A model generated the notes under the pieces. It did not search any database, was not told the origin of the DNA, and was given only the letters and a program-made list of their open reading frames with translations. This document shows, in pieces, positions 32,841-41,867 of a stretch of 44,832 nucleotides of DNA (positions within the stretch are counted from its first letter, which is position 1; the number at the start of each line of letters is the position of its first letter). Source of the stretch: Bacillota bacterium. Its GTDB lineage: Bacteria > Bacillota > Limnochordia > DUMW01. Location of the stretch: NCBI GenBank assembly GCA_012839765.1, contig DUMW01000098.1, forward strand, positions 1-44,832, read 5' to 3'. A program made the translations under genes and the position numbers.

Positions 32841-34388
32841 TCACCCCTCACTTTGTGTCTTGTTGAGAAACCTACTCTGTTCATATGCCCACTTATTCAG
32901 GGCATGGATATAGGCCTTGGCACTGGCCTCGATGACATCCACAGACATCCCCCGCCCCAGATAAATGGCACCATTCTCATCCTCGATCCGCACCGTCACC
33001 TCACCAATGGCATCCTTGCCTTCGGTGACGGCTTCGAGGGAATACCCAGCCAGTTTCACCGCCACATTACAAGCCCGGTCGATGGCTTTGTACACCGCAT
33101 CCACGGGCCCGCCACCGCAACAGGCGGCTTCCTCCTGCACCACACCGTCCTTGCGGACCCGCACCGTGGCGGTGGGTACGGCACTGCTGCCACCGGTCAC
33201 ATGGAGATACTCCAACTGGAACACTTCGGGAGTATCAATGATCTCATTCTCAATGATGGCTTCAATGTCCCGGTCGGAGACATTCTTCTTCTTATCGGCC
33301 AGCTCAATGAACTGCTGGAAGACCCGTTCGATCTCCTCGTCGCTCAAGGAGTAGCCAAGCTCCGCCAGTCGGGCCTTGAAGGCATGACGACCGGAGTGTT
33401 TCCCCAGGACCAGCCGGCTTTGGCTCAGCCCAATGGATTCGGGGGTCATGATCTCGTAGGTGGTCCGTTCCTTCAAGACACCATCCTGATGGATCCCCGA
33501 CTCATGGGCAAAGGCATTCTCGCCCACAATGGCCTTGTTGGGCTGGACATTCACCCCGGTGAGGCTCGACACCAGCCGGGAGGTACGGTAGATCTGCCTG
33601 GTATTGATGTTGGTTTGGACGTTGAAATAGTCGGACCGCGTCTGCAGCGCCATGACCAACTCCTCCAGGGCTGCGTTCCCCGCCCGTTCTCCCAAACCGT
33701 TAATGGTGCATTCCACTTGGGTGACGCCCTGCTCTACCGCCGCTAGGGAGTTTGCCACCGCCAGACCCAGGTCATTGTGACAGTGGACGCTGACAGTGAC
33801 CTTGTCAATGCCGGGGGTATGGTCAAACAGGTACTGAATCAGGCGTCCGAACTCCCTAGGCATGGCATAGCCCACGGTATCGGGAATATTGATCACCGTA
33901 GCACCGGCCTCGATAGCCGTGGCAAAGACCTCGGCCAAGAAGGCCGGATCACTGCGGGTGGCATCCTCCGCGGAAAACTCCACATCCTGCACCAAACCCT
34001 TGGCATAGCGGATGGCTTCGGCGGTCATCTTCAACACTTCATCCGGAGTCTTACGGAGTTTATGCTCCATATGAATTTTGGACGTGGCCAGGAATGTATG
34101 GATGCGGACCCGTTTTCCAGCCTTCAAGGCCTCATAGGCCCGATCGATATCCTTCGGCAAGGCCCGAGCCAAGGCGGCAATCACTGGACCCTCCACCTGC
34201 TCGGCAATGGCTTGCACCGCGGCGAAATCCCCGGGAGATGCAATGGGAAATCCCGCTTCGATTACGTCCACGCCCAGCCGGGCCAATTGTTTGGCGATCT
34301 CCACTTTTTCTTGTACGTTCAAACTTACTCCCGGCGTTTGTTCTCCGTCACGCAGGGTAGTGTCAAAGAACTGAATTACTCTCTGCAT
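32841..34388 (-). CDS. leuA: 2-isopropylmalate synthase
   Basis: 515 aa. The catalytic barrel starts [42 protein letters not shown] (about 202-221) and [13 protein letters not shown] (about 230-242) are the conserved segments with metal-binding His residues. The C-terminal leucine-binding regulatory domain follows at about 390-505. It commits 2-ketoisovalerate to leucine and is normally feedback-inhibited by leucine. The start lies 28 nt downstream of serA, and the stop overlaps the possible GTG of leuC, so translation may be coupled. Confidence 0.95.
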   Translation of the reverse strand: MQRVIQFFDTTLRDGEQTPGVSLNVQEKVEIAKQLARLGVDVIEAGFPIASPGDFAAVQAIAEQVEGPVIAALARALPKDIDRAYEALKAGKRVRIHTFLATSKIHMEHKLRKTPDEVLKMTAEAIRYAKGLVQDVEFSAEDATRSDPAFLAEVFATAIEAGATVINIPDTVGYAMPREFGRLIQYLFDHTPGIDKVTVSVHCHNDLGLAVANSLAAVEQGVTQVECTINGLGERAGNAALEELVMALQTRSDYFNVQTNINTRQIYRTSRLVSSLTGVNVQPNKAIVGENAFAHESGIHQDGVLKERTTYEIMTPESIGLSQSRLVLGKHSGRHAFKARLAELGYSLSDEEIERVFQQFIELADKKKNVSDRDIEAIIENEIIDTPEVFQLEYLHVTGGSSAVPTATVRVRKDGVVQEEAACCGGGPVDAVYKAIDRACNVAVKLAGYSLEAVTEGKDAIGEVTVRIEDENGAIYLGRGMSVDVIEASAKAYIHALNKWAYEQSRFLNKTQSEG

Positions 34389-34416
34389 GGCGTCTCCCCC
34401 CTAAAAGACCTTCTCT

Positions 34417-36006
34417 TTACCACTGGGCGATATAAACCTCGGTGACATATTGAAGTTTCATAATCTCGGCGAGCACATCCTCAGGAACAGGACAATCCAC
34501 ACTGAGGACCATCACCGCGTTGCCCGAGATGGCAGTGCGGCCCACCTGCATCGCGGCAATATTGATCTCCCGCTGACCAAGCAAGGTACCCACCTGCCCA
34601 ATAATCCCGGGCTTATCGATATGGTATACCACCAACAGGTGATCCGCGGGCAACACATTCACTGGGTAACCGTCGATCCTGGTCAGCTGTGGCACGCCAT
34701 TGAGGGTGAGATTCCCTGCCACCATCCGCCCTTCCTTATCTCCAGCGGTGGTATTCCGAATCACGATCACCCCGTGCTCGCCGTTCTTCTCCGCCTCCCG
34801 GACCTCGGCAACCCGGATCCCCCGCTCCTTGGCCAAAAGCGGAGCGTTCACATAATTAACCTCGCCATGGAGGATGGGTTCCAGCATACCCTTCAACACC
34901 GCCGTAGTCAAGGGACCCACTTCAGAATTGGCAATACTGCCCCGATAAACCACCTCAATATTCTGATGGTTGCCCCCCACCAAATTGGTGTAGACACTGC
35001 CCAACCGCTCGGCCAAATCCATATAAGGAGCCAATTTTTCCATTAGTTCGGGACGGAATTCGGGTAAATTCACCGCGTTCTTGAATGGCTCCCCCTTCAG
35101 CACGCGGATGGCTTGCTCTGCCACATCCACCGCCACATGTACCTGGGCTTCCGAGGTGGAAGCACCCAGGTGCGGTGTAACCACCACTTGGCTGCAACTG
35201 AAAAGCGGATGATCCAATTCCGGCGGTTCACAGCAGAACACGTCCAGGGCAGCACCGGCCACCTTGCCACTTCGAATCGCCTCGTAAAGCGCATCTTCGT
35301 CAATGATCCCACCCCGGGCGCAGTTAACGATCCGCACACCCTGCTTCATCAGGCCAAATTCCCGGGGCCCAATCATATTCTCGGTGGACTTGGTCTTGGG
35401 GATATGGAAGGTGAGAAAATCCGCCCGTTCCAGGACCCGCTCAAAATCCAAAAGCTCTACCCCAAGTTTCTTGGCCACCTCGGCGGACAGATAGGGATCG
35501 TAACCCACCACCTGCATCTTCAGGGCCCGGGCCCGCTCGGCCACCAGTTTCCCAATCCGCCCCAGTCCGATCACGCCAAGGGTCTTTCCCTCCACTTGCA
35601 CACCCATGAAATTCTTCCGGTCCCATTTCCGCTGCACCGTCAAACAAAGATGGGCCTGGGGGATGTTCCGAGCCAAAGCTAGAAGCATTGCAATGGTGTG
35701 CTCTGCAGCCGCCAGGGTATTGCCTTCGGGGGCATTAATGACCACAATTCCCCGCTGGCTTGCTGCCGCCAGATCGATATTATCCACCCCGACGCCGGCC
35801 CGGCCAATGACCTTCAGCTTCCGCCCCGCCTCGATTATCCGTTTGGTCACCTGGGTGCCACTGCGGACCAAAAGGCCGTCATAATCACCGATGATCTCCA
35901 CCAATTCATCTTCCGAAAGATCTAGCCGCTCATCGACGGCAATACCCGCTTCCAGGAGTTTGTCGATACCCTCTTTGCTCAGTTTGTCGCTGACCAAAAC
36001 CTTCAT
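34417..36006 (-). CDS. serA: D-3-phosphoglycerate dehydrogenase, ACT-type
   Basis: 529 aa, the long SerA form. The D-2-hydroxyacid dehydrogenase core has the NAD loop TLGVIGLGRIGKLVAERA at about 143-160, the catalytic Arg/Glu/His region (NCARGGIIDEDAL; HLGASTSEAQ) and an intervening ASB domain (about 320-450). A C-terminal ACT domain (about 455-529, HIDKPGIIGQVGTLLG) senses serine. It oxidises 3-phosphoglycerate in serine synthesis. It starts in an ATGA overlap with the aminotransferase stop and sits inside the ilv-leu operon, so it is under the leucine T-box. Confidence 0.95.
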   Translation of the reverse strand: MKVLVSDKLSKEGIDKLLEAGIAVDERLDLSEDELVEIIGDYDGLLVRSGTQVTKRIIEAGRKLKVIGRAGVGVDNIDLAAASQRGIVVINAPEGNTLAAAEHTIAMLLALARNIPQAHLCLTVQRKWDRKNFMGVQVEGKTLGVIGLGRIGKLVAERARALKMQVVGYDPYLSAEVAKKLGVELLDFERVLERADFLTFHIPKTKSTENMIGPREFGLMKQGVRIVNCARGGIIDEDALYEAIRSGKVAGAALDVFCCEPPELDHPLFSCSQVVVTPHLGASTSEAQVHVAVDVAEQAIRVLKGEPFKNAVNLPEFRPELMEKLAPYMDLAERLGSVYTNLVGGNHQNIEVVYRGSIANSEVGPLTTAVLKGMLEPILHGEVNYVNAPLLAKERGIRVAEVREAEKNGEHGVIVIRNTTAGDKEGRMVAGNLTLNGVPQLTRIDGYPVNVLPADHLLVVYHIDKPGIIGQVGTLLGQREINIAAMQVGRTAISGNAVMVLSVDCPVPEDVLAEIMKLQYVTEVYIAQW

Positions 36007-37151
36007 GATACCAACACCTCCTGGGCAGCCCGGACTCCCGCACCAAGGGGAATGTCACAACCCACTTTGACCAAAGCCACTTCCATGGTGGCGATCACAC
36101 CTAACATATCCACAGGAGTCCATTGCCCCATGTGACCGATCCGGAAGATCTTGCCTTTCAGGTGGTCCTGGCCACCGGCCACCACCACGCCAAAATCCTT
36201 GTTCAAGACCTTACGGTAGTTCTCCACATCAAACTTACCTTCACCCAACACCGCGGTTACCGTGGGTGAAGCATAGGCCTCATCCTTCACAAACAGCTCC
36301 AGTCCCAAGGCGGTAAAAGCATCCCTGGTCATCTTCTGCATCACCCGGTGCCGTTTCAAGACATTGGCTAAGCCCTCCACCTCAATCTGATCTAACGCCG
36401 TCTCCAACCCAAAGATCAACTGTACGTTGGGTGTGAAGGGCGTCTGACCTTTGGGGAGCCCCTTCCGGTAGGCGCGAAGATCGAAATAATACCGGGGTGA
36501 GGTGTTCTTTTCAATAACCTCCCAGGCCCGCTGGCTGCAGGCAATGAAAGCCAGACCCGGCGGCAGCATTAAACATTTCTGAGAACCGGTAACCACGATA
36601 TCTACACCCCAGGCGTCCATCGCAAATTCCACACCGCCCAGGGAACTGACTGCGTCCACCACCAGCAAAGCAGAGGAATTGCCCCGGGCCTTGCTGATAC
36701 CGGGAATGTCATTAAGTACGGTGGAAGAAGTCTCGTTTTGGGTCGCGAAAATCACCTTGATATCCGGATGTTTCTCCAGATAATTAGCAATCACCTGGGG
36801 ATCCGCCGGGGTGGACCAATCATAGCTGTAGGCGATGACCTCCGCCCCATAGCTTTGGGCTAGTTCCGCCCACCGTTCGCCAAACTTGCCGCCGACACAG
36901 ACCAGGACCTTATCCCCGGCGGAAACCGTATTGGCCACCGCCGCTTCCATGGCCGCCGTTCCGGAGCCGGTAATCACCATCACGTCTTCCTCGGTGCCAA
37001 ACAAAGGTTTCAACCGGGCCGCAACCTCGGAGAACAACGCCATGAAATCGCTGCTCCGATGCCCGATCATGGGTCTTGCCATGGCCCGCATCACCCGGGA
37101 AGGTACAGGGCTCGGGCCGGGGATCAACAGTGCTTTCTTCTCGTCGTACAT
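36003..37151 (-). CDS. Class V aminotransferase (serine/alanine-glyoxylate type)
   Basis: 382 aa from the ATG at 37151, which has GAGGTGAT 8 nt upstream; an upstream ATG at 37178 is in frame. It has the small-domain start LLIPGPSPVPSRVMRAMARPMIGHRS and the PLP lysine in VTGSQKCLMLPPGL (about 188-201). Family members act as serine-glyoxylate, alanine-glyoxylate or, with SerA, probably as the transaminase for serine synthesis when SerC is absent. Its overlap with serA supports that last role, but the substrate is inferred. Confidence 0.9.
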   Translation of the reverse strand: MYDEKKALLIPGPSPVPSRVMRAMARPMIGHRSSDFMALFSEVAARLKPLFGTEEDVMVITGSGTAAMEAAVANTVSAGDKVLVCVGGKFGERWAELAQSYGAEVIAYSYDWSTPADPQVIANYLEKHPDIKVIFATQNETSSTVLNDIPGISKARGNSSALLVVDAVSSLGGVEFAMDAWGVDIVVTGSQKCLMLPPGLAFIACSQRAWEVIEKNTSPRYYFDLRAYRKGLPKGQTPFTPNVQLIFGLETALDQIEVEGLANVLKRHRVMQKMTRDAFTALGLELFVKDEAYASPTVTAVLGEGKFDVENYRKVLNKDFGVVVAGGQDHLKGKIFRIGHMGQWTPVDMLGVIATMEVALVKVGCDIPLGAGVRAAQEVLVS

Positions 37152-37225
37152 GATCATCACCTCGATAGCAGTTTCCACCGCAGTCCCGGCTTGGGGGGAC
37201 CGGAAGGCTGCGGATGTACTCTTCC

Positions 37226-38227
37226 TTAGTCTTCTTTCTTGATCCAGGGCATCATGCTGCGGAGCGTCTTGCCCACCTGCTCAATCAAGTGGTTCTGCTC
37301 CCGTTTGCGGATGGCGTTGAAGACGGGCCGGTTGGCCTGGTTCTCCAGCAACCATTCCTTGGCAAACTCACCGTTTTGGATCCGCGCCAGCACACGTTTC
37401 ATCTCCTGGCGGGTCTCCTCGGTGATAATCTTCTTTCCAACGGTGACATCACCATATTCGGCAGTGTCACTGATGGAGTAGCGCATATGGGAAATGCCAC
37501 CCTCGTAGATCAGGTCCACGATGAGCTTGATCTCGTGCAGGCATTCGAAGTAGGCAATCTCAGGCGCGTATCCTGCTTCCACTAGGGTATCAAAGCCCGC
37601 CCGGATGAGCTCCGTGAGCCCACCGCACAGCACTACCTGCTCACCAAACAGGTCCGTCTCCGTCTCCTCGGCAAAGGTGGTCTCGATCACCCCGGCCCGG
37701 GTACAGCCGATACCCTTCGCGTAGGCCAAGCCCAGATCCCGGGCGTTGCCGGTGGCATCCTGGTGGATGGCAATAAGCCCAGGAACCCCTTTGCCCTCCA
37801 CATACATCCGGCGGACCAGATGACCAGGGCTCTTTGGGGCCACCATGAAGACGTCCACATCCTTCGGCGGCACGATTTGCCCGAAGTGAATATTGAAGCC
37901 GTGGGAAAAGACAAGGGCCTTCCCTGGGGTCAGGTGCTTTTCAATGGAGGTTTTGTATACCTTCGCCGCGACCTCGTCGGGCACCAACATCTGGATCACA
38001 TCGGCCTGTTGGGCCGCTTCCTCGGCACTCACCGGCGTGAACCCGTCGGCCACTGCCCGCTGATAGTTTGCACTGCCGGGCCGGTTGGAAACGATGACGT
38101 TGACACCGCTATCCCGTAGGTTTTGGGCCTGGGCATGCCCTTGGCTGCCGTACCCAATTACCGCCACGGTTTTTCCCTTCAGTGCATCGAGATTTGCATC
38201 ATGATCGTAATAAATCTTTACTCCCAT
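37226..38227 (-). CDS. ilvC: Ketol-acid reductoisomerase
   Basis: 333 aa, class I (short form). NADPH-binding [18 protein letters not shown] at about 24-41 and the SNRPGSANY cofactor-specificity loop; catalytic metal residues are in [21 protein letters not shown] and [16 protein letters not shown] (about 186-201), with [19 protein letters not shown] near 225-243. It converts acetolactate and acetohydroxybutyrate to dihydroxyacids for Val, Leu and Ile. The dihydroxyacid dehydratase ilvD that follows biochemically is not in this window. Confidence 0.96.
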   Translation of the reverse strand: MGVKIYYDHDANLDALKGKTVAVIGYGSQGHAQAQNLRDSGVNVIVSNRPGSANYQRAVADGFTPVSAEEAAQQADVIQMLVPDEVAAKVYKTSIEKHLTPGKALVFSHGFNIHFGQIVPPKDVDVFMVAPKSPGHLVRRMYVEGKGVPGLIAIHQDATGNARDLGLAYAKGIGCTRAGVIETTFAEETETDLFGEQVVLCGGLTELIRAGFDTLVEAGYAPEIAYFECLHEIKLIVDLIYEGGISHMRYSISDTAEYGDVTVGKKIITEETRQEMKRVLARIQNGEFAKEWLLENQANRPVFNAIRKREQNHLIEQVGKTLRSMMPWIKKED

Positions 38228-38272
38228 CTGTCTTACCCCTTTCTGGCTTGTATGCTCTATAGACTTTCCTGC

Positions 38273-38749
38273 TCAGCTGCCTCGGGACATGGCAATGCGC
38301 CCGGTTCTGACCATCTCCTTAATCCCGTAGGGCCGGAGCATGTTCACCATGGCATCAATTTTGTCGGCATCGCCGGTGACCTCGATGACCAGGGACTTAG
38401 GATGCACATCCACGATCTGGGCCCGGAAGATGTTCACCACTTCTAAAATCTCCGAACGGTTAGCGGAGGTAGCCGTCACCTTCACCAAGGCCAATTCTCG
38501 GGCCACCACCTGATCACTGGTGATATCGCTGATCTTAATCACGTCCACCAACTTGTGCAGTTGCTTACTCACCTGCTCGATGATGTCCGCATCGCCTTCC
38601 ACCACAATGGTCATGCGAGACACGTTGGGATCCTCGGTGATCCCCACGCTTAAGCTGTGGATATTGTAGCCCCGACGACTGAACAGTCCCGCCACCCGGG
38701 CCAAGACACCAGAACGATTGTGGACTAGTACTGCCAAGGTATGCTTCAC
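38273..38749 (-). CDS. ilvN: Acetolactate synthase small (regulatory) subunit
   Basis: 158 aa. The N-terminal ACT domain reads HTLAVLVHNRSGVLARVAGLFSRRGYNI (about 3-30) with the valine-binding Asn-x-x-Gly pattern; the C-terminal ALS_ss_C domain covers about 80-155 (RSEILEVVNIFRAQIVDVHPKSLVIEVTG). It activates IlvB and confers valine inhibition. Starts with GTG at 38749 after GGGAGGG, 2 nt downstream of ilvB, and ends 45 nt before ilvC. Confidence 0.95.
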   Translation of the reverse strand: MKHTLAVLVHNRSGVLARVAGLFSRRGYNIHSLSVGITEDPNVSRMTIVVEGDADIIEQVSKQLHKLVDVIKISDITSDQVVARELALVKVTATSANRSEILEVVNIFRAQIVDVHPKSLVIEVTGDADKIDAMVNMLRPYGIKEMVRTGRIAMSRGS

Positions 38750-38751
38750 GG

Positions 38752-40428
38752 CTATTCCCTCCCTAGACCAAGCATCTTATCGAGGGCTCCGCCCGCCGGC
38801 ACCATGGGATAGACGTTAGCCCCCCGGCAGACCTGCACATCAATGACCACCGGTTCAGGCAAGGCCAGCATTTCCTCCAGCACCGGGCGGACCTCCTCCC
38901 GCTTGGTGATGCGTCGACCTTTAATGCCATAGGCGGCGGCAATCTGGACGAAGTCCGGGTTATCCCGGAGATCGATGTAGGAGTAGCGTTCCTTGTAGAA
39001 CAACTGCTGCCATTGCCGCACCATGCCCAAACACCCATTGTTCAAGATGACCACCTTCACGGGAATCCGGTTACTGGCGACAGTCCCCAGCTCCTGGATG
39101 TTCATCTGAAAGCTTCCGTCCCCAGCGATATCGATCACCGTGCGATCGGGCCGTCCCACCTGGGCACCGATGGCCGCGGGGAAACCGTAACCCATGGTGC
39201 CAAGGCCCCCAGAACTGACGAAGCACCGGGGCTCGTCGAACCGGTAATACTGGGCCGCCCACATCTGATGCTGTCCCACCTCGGTGGCGATGATCGCTTG
39301 GCCCTTGGTGATCTCGTAAATCTGTTCCACCACGTACTGGGGTGCGATCTCATCGTCCCTCTCCTCATAGGCGAGGGGATAGTCCCGTTTCCACCCGGCG
39401 ATCTTTTCAAACCACTCGGTCCGCTCCACATGCTGAACCCGCTCCACCAAGGAGGAAAGCACGTTCCTGGCATCACCCACGATGGGGATATCCACATCCA
39501 CATTCTTTCCGATTTCCGCCGGATCGATATCGATGTGGATCACCTTGGCCTGAGGGGCAAAGACATCTAGTTTGCCCGTTACCCGATCGTCAAAGCGGGC
39601 ACCCACCGCGATGAGGAGATCACTGTTCATCACAGCGTAGTTGGCATAGGCGGTGCCGTGCATGCCCAGCATCCCCAAGGACAAGGGATGATTCCCCGGG
39701 AAAGCCCCTAGACCCATTAAGGTGGTGGTGACAGGCACGTTGGCCTTAGTCGCCAACGCAAAAAGCTCCCGATGGGCTCCGGAGGAAATGACTCCACCCC
39801 CCACGTAAAGCACTGGCCGGCGGGACCCGTTGATGGCCGCGGCGGCCTCCTCGATCTGCTTCACGTGACCCTTATAGGTGGGTTTATACCCCACCAGGTC
39901 CACCTTATCGGTGTAAACGAAATCAAACTCGGCGGAGGATACATCCCGCGGCAAGTCGATGAGCACAGGGCCAGGCCGGCCGGTGGTAGCGATATAGAAC
40001 GCTTCACTGATAATCCGAGGCAGATCCCGTACGTCTTTGACCAAGTAATTATGCTTGGTAATCGGGGTAGTGATCCCGGTAATGTCCGCCTCCTGGAAGG
40101 AATCGCGGCCAATGAGGTTGGTGGCCACCTGACCGGTGACAGCAACAATGGGAATCGAATCCATGTAAGCATTGGCCAGGCCCGTCACCAGATTAGTGGC
40201 ACCGGGTCCCGAGGTGGCAATACAGACCCCCGGCTTTCCCGTCACCCGCGCGTAACCATCGGCCGCATGGACCGCTCCTTGCTCGTGGCGGGTGAGAACG
40301 TGCCTGATCGGAGCATCATAGAGTACGTCATAGATGGGCAATACTGCTCCGCCGGGATAGCCGAAGACTACTTCCACACCTTTCCTGATAAAACATTCAA
40401 TTAGTGCTTGTGCGCCGGTCATCTTCAT
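38752..40428 (-). CDS. ilvB: Acetolactate synthase large subunit
   Basis: 558 aa from the ATG at 40428; a longer open frame goes up to 40509 into the terminator of the leader. No strong RBS is visible before 40428. The ThDP enzyme has the catalytic Glu in [14 protein letters not shown] (about 17-30), [21 protein letters not shown], and the ThDP/Mg motif [29 protein letters not shown] (about 430-458). It makes acetolactate from two pyruvates or acetohydroxybutyrate. First gene of the operon, following the T-box at 40494-40779. Confidence 0.95.
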   Translation of the reverse strand: MKMTGAQALIECFIRKGVEVVFGYPGGAVLPIYDVLYDAPIRHVLTRHEQGAVHAADGYARVTGKPGVCIATSGPGATNLVTGLANAYMDSIPIVAVTGQVATNLIGRDSFQEADITGITTPITKHNYLVKDVRDLPRIISEAFYIATTGRPGPVLIDLPRDVSSAEFDFVYTDKVDLVGYKPTYKGHVKQIEEAAAAINGSRRPVLYVGGGVISSGAHRELFALATKANVPVTTTLMGLGAFPGNHPLSLGMLGMHGTAYANYAVMNSDLLIAVGARFDDRVTGKLDVFAPQAKVIHIDIDPAEIGKNVDVDIPIVGDARNVLSSLVERVQHVERTEWFEKIAGWKRDYPLAYEERDDEIAPQYVVEQIYEITKGQAIIATEVGQHQMWAAQYYRFDEPRCFVSSGGLGTMGYGFPAAIGAQVGRPDRTVIDIAGDGSFQMNIQELGTVASNRIPVKVVILNNGCLGMVRQWQQLFYKERYSYIDLRDNPDFVQIAAAYGIKGRRITKREEVRPVLEEMLALPEPVVIDVQVCRGANVYPMVPAGGALDKMLGLGRE

Positions 40429-40493
40429 AGTCGTGCGTCCATACCCGAAGTACGACGCTTTCACTCCCTTCCCTCGGAAACTGTTACCACTTG

Positions 40494-40529
40494 AAAAAAA
40501 ACCTCCCATCCCGCGATTGGGACGAGAGG
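40494..40529 (-). terminator. T-box-controlled intrinsic terminator
   Basis: On the minus strand an 11-bp stem (40502-40512 with 40519-40529, wobble pairs included), loop AATCGC and a run of eight T. Its 5' arm competes with the antiterminator formed around 40536-40550. Confidence 0.9.
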
Positions 40530-40779
40530 ATTCTCCCGTGGTACCACCCAGCTTCAGCAGCCCAAGGGCTGCCCTCGAATGATCTTATGCGTGGATAAGA
40601 TCTGCACGATAACGGATGCACCCTTTAAGGGCCAACCCGGTGCTGCCTACTGGTCTTTCGGCAACACGGCTTCAGGGCGAGTTCGAACGACATCGGCGTT
40701 ACCTCCCACCACCCGGTAACTCTCTGGAGCCTTAAAGCCGTTCTACTACTCCCTTTCATCGCCTTTCTGGAATTATATT
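40494..40779 (-). promoter_or_regulatory. T-box leader with leucine (CUC) specifier
   Basis: The antiterminator core TGGGTGGTACCACGG is at 40536-40550 on the minus strand, the universal T-box motif that reads the tRNA acceptor end. Stem I begins with GGGAGTAGTAGAACGGCTT and closes against AAGCCG. The specifier loop 3' side reads GAA-CTC-G, so the codon is CTC (Leu) at 40679-40681, as in the B. subtilis ilv-leu leader. Uncharged tRNA-Leu would keep the terminator open and let the nine-gene operon be read. Specifier choice is read by eye from the conserved GAA spacing. Confidence 0.9.
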
Positions 40780-40785
40780 GCCATA

Positions 40786-40814
40786 AATATACCTGAGTTT
40801 ACCCCCTGTGTCAA
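40786..40814 (-). promoter_or_regulatory. Sigma-A promoter of the ilv-leu operon
   Basis: TTGACA (40809-40814) and TATATT (40786-40791) on the minus strand are separated by 17 nt; the -35 is a perfect match. Predicted start is near 40779, just before the T-box stem I. Confidence 0.85.
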
Positions 40815-40896
40815 GAACCTACAATACCTAATTTCGGCCGGCGGTTCTCGAACGGGACAAACTCGGTCTGGGGAGGCACCGACCCCAGGGACTTGT

Positions 40897-41673
40897 CTAG
40901 TACTTGCGAAGGAAATCCTTGGCTACAAAAGCATCTCGGGAGGGCTGGGTATCCGCCGGTCCCTCCCCGAGGATCACAAACCGACACCGATCCCCCCGAT
41001 ACCACTCGTTGGCAAACTCCACCGGTTGACCGGCTTGGTCATATCCCACCCGGACCACCAGCATCAGGGGATCCTTCACATTCACCCGCAAAAGCTCCGC
41101 CTCGGTGTGGGTTGCAGCCACCGCCTCCAAGGTCTGGCGGACATACTTGATCTCGAAATTGTACTTGTCCTTGAAGATCCGGTAAAGGGATTGGGATAAA
41201 TCATGTTCGTTGATACCCGGACACACACTGGTGGGATAATGGCTATGTTCAATACAGACCGCCTCCCCGTTGGCAAAGCGCAAACGCTGGATACACCAAA
41301 GGGGTGTGCCCACCTCCACTTTCAGTTCCCGGCTAATCTGCTTTGTGGCGGGAACCACCACCACATCCAAGACCTTTGCTCCCGGTTGCAACCCGCTGCT
41401 GAGCACCTGGTCCGAAAAGCCCAATACCTGGTCCGCCCGCTGATCGATCTTGGGATCCGCCACAAAGGTCCCCTTGCTGGGCACCCGGCGGAGCACCCCT
41501 TGGGCCACCAGCATCTCGATTCCCTTGCGCACCGTCAGGCGATTCACTCCTAGCCGGGCACTGAGGTTCCGCTCCGAATCCAGTTGGTCTCCGGGTTTGA
41601 GCTCCTGGGACTCTATCAGGTCCAGGATATATTGGGCCACCCGCATATAGAGGTATGAGCTTCCCACCAACAT
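40897..41673 (-). CDS. GntR/HutC-family repressor with UTRA domain
   Basis: 258 aa. The N-terminal GntR winged helix covers about 8-75 (LYMRVAQYILDLIESQELKPGDQL, LSARLGVNRLTVRKGIEMLVAQGVLRRVPSKGTFVA). The UTRA effector domain follows at about 90-240, ending in VEFANEWYRGDRCRFV. HutC-type regulators bind small metabolites such as amino-sugar phosphates or urocanate; the ligand here is not evident. ATG with GGAGG upstream, itself next to a perfect palindrome (41685-41696) that probably is its operator. It precedes the ilv-leu promoter on the same strand by about 80 nt, but nothing ties it to that operon. Confidence 0.9.
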   Translation of the reverse strand: MLVGSSYLYMRVAQYILDLIESQELKPGDQLDSERNLSARLGVNRLTVRKGIEMLVAQGVLRRVPSKGTFVADPKIDQRADQVLGFSDQVLSSGLQPGAKVLDVVVVPATKQISRELKVEVGTPLWCIQRLRFANGEAVCIEHSHYPTSVCPGINEHDLSQSLYRIFKDKYNFEIKYVRQTLEAVAATHTEAELLRVNVKDPLMLVVRVGYDQAGQPVEFANEWYRGDRCRFVILGEGPADTQPSRDAFVAKDFLRKY

Positions 41674-41681
41674 CAGCCTCC

Positions 41682-41700
41682 GTGTATACCGGTATATACC
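41682..41700. promoter_or_regulatory. Palindromic operator before the GntR gene
   Basis: TATACCGGTATA at 41685-41696 is a perfect 12-bp palindrome, extending with one mismatch pair to 41682-41699, and overlaps a second palindrome GGTATATACC (41691-41700). Nine nt or more upstream of the GntR start codon at 41673. Likely autoregulatory GntR/HutC site. Confidence 0.65.
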
Positions 41701-41826
41701 AGGATTTTAGCAGGCCACAGTGGGCTTGTCAAGGGGAGTTTCCACGAGATATCAATGTTTTCTCGTGCACGGGCAAGCTTAGGATCCGCCTAGCTGGTTT
41801 AGGCCGGTTGATAGGAGACGGGGAAC

Positions 41827-41859
41827 CCATGGGTCGGTGAAACATCCACCGACCCATGG
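41827..41859 (-). terminator. Hairpin after the chemoreceptor gene
   Basis: A perfect 13-bp stem (CCATGGGTCGGTG with CACCGACCCATGG) and 7-nt loop begin 9 nt after the stop. No U-run follows on the minus strand, so strength as terminator is moderate. Confidence 0.6.
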
Positions 41860-41867
41860 AAAGTAAG

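Noticed and set aside
40811-41005. 64-codon minus-strand frame between GntR and the ilv promoter
   Set aside because: It overlaps the GntR 3' end in another frame and runs into the ilv-leu promoter; no RBS or leader-peptide character.
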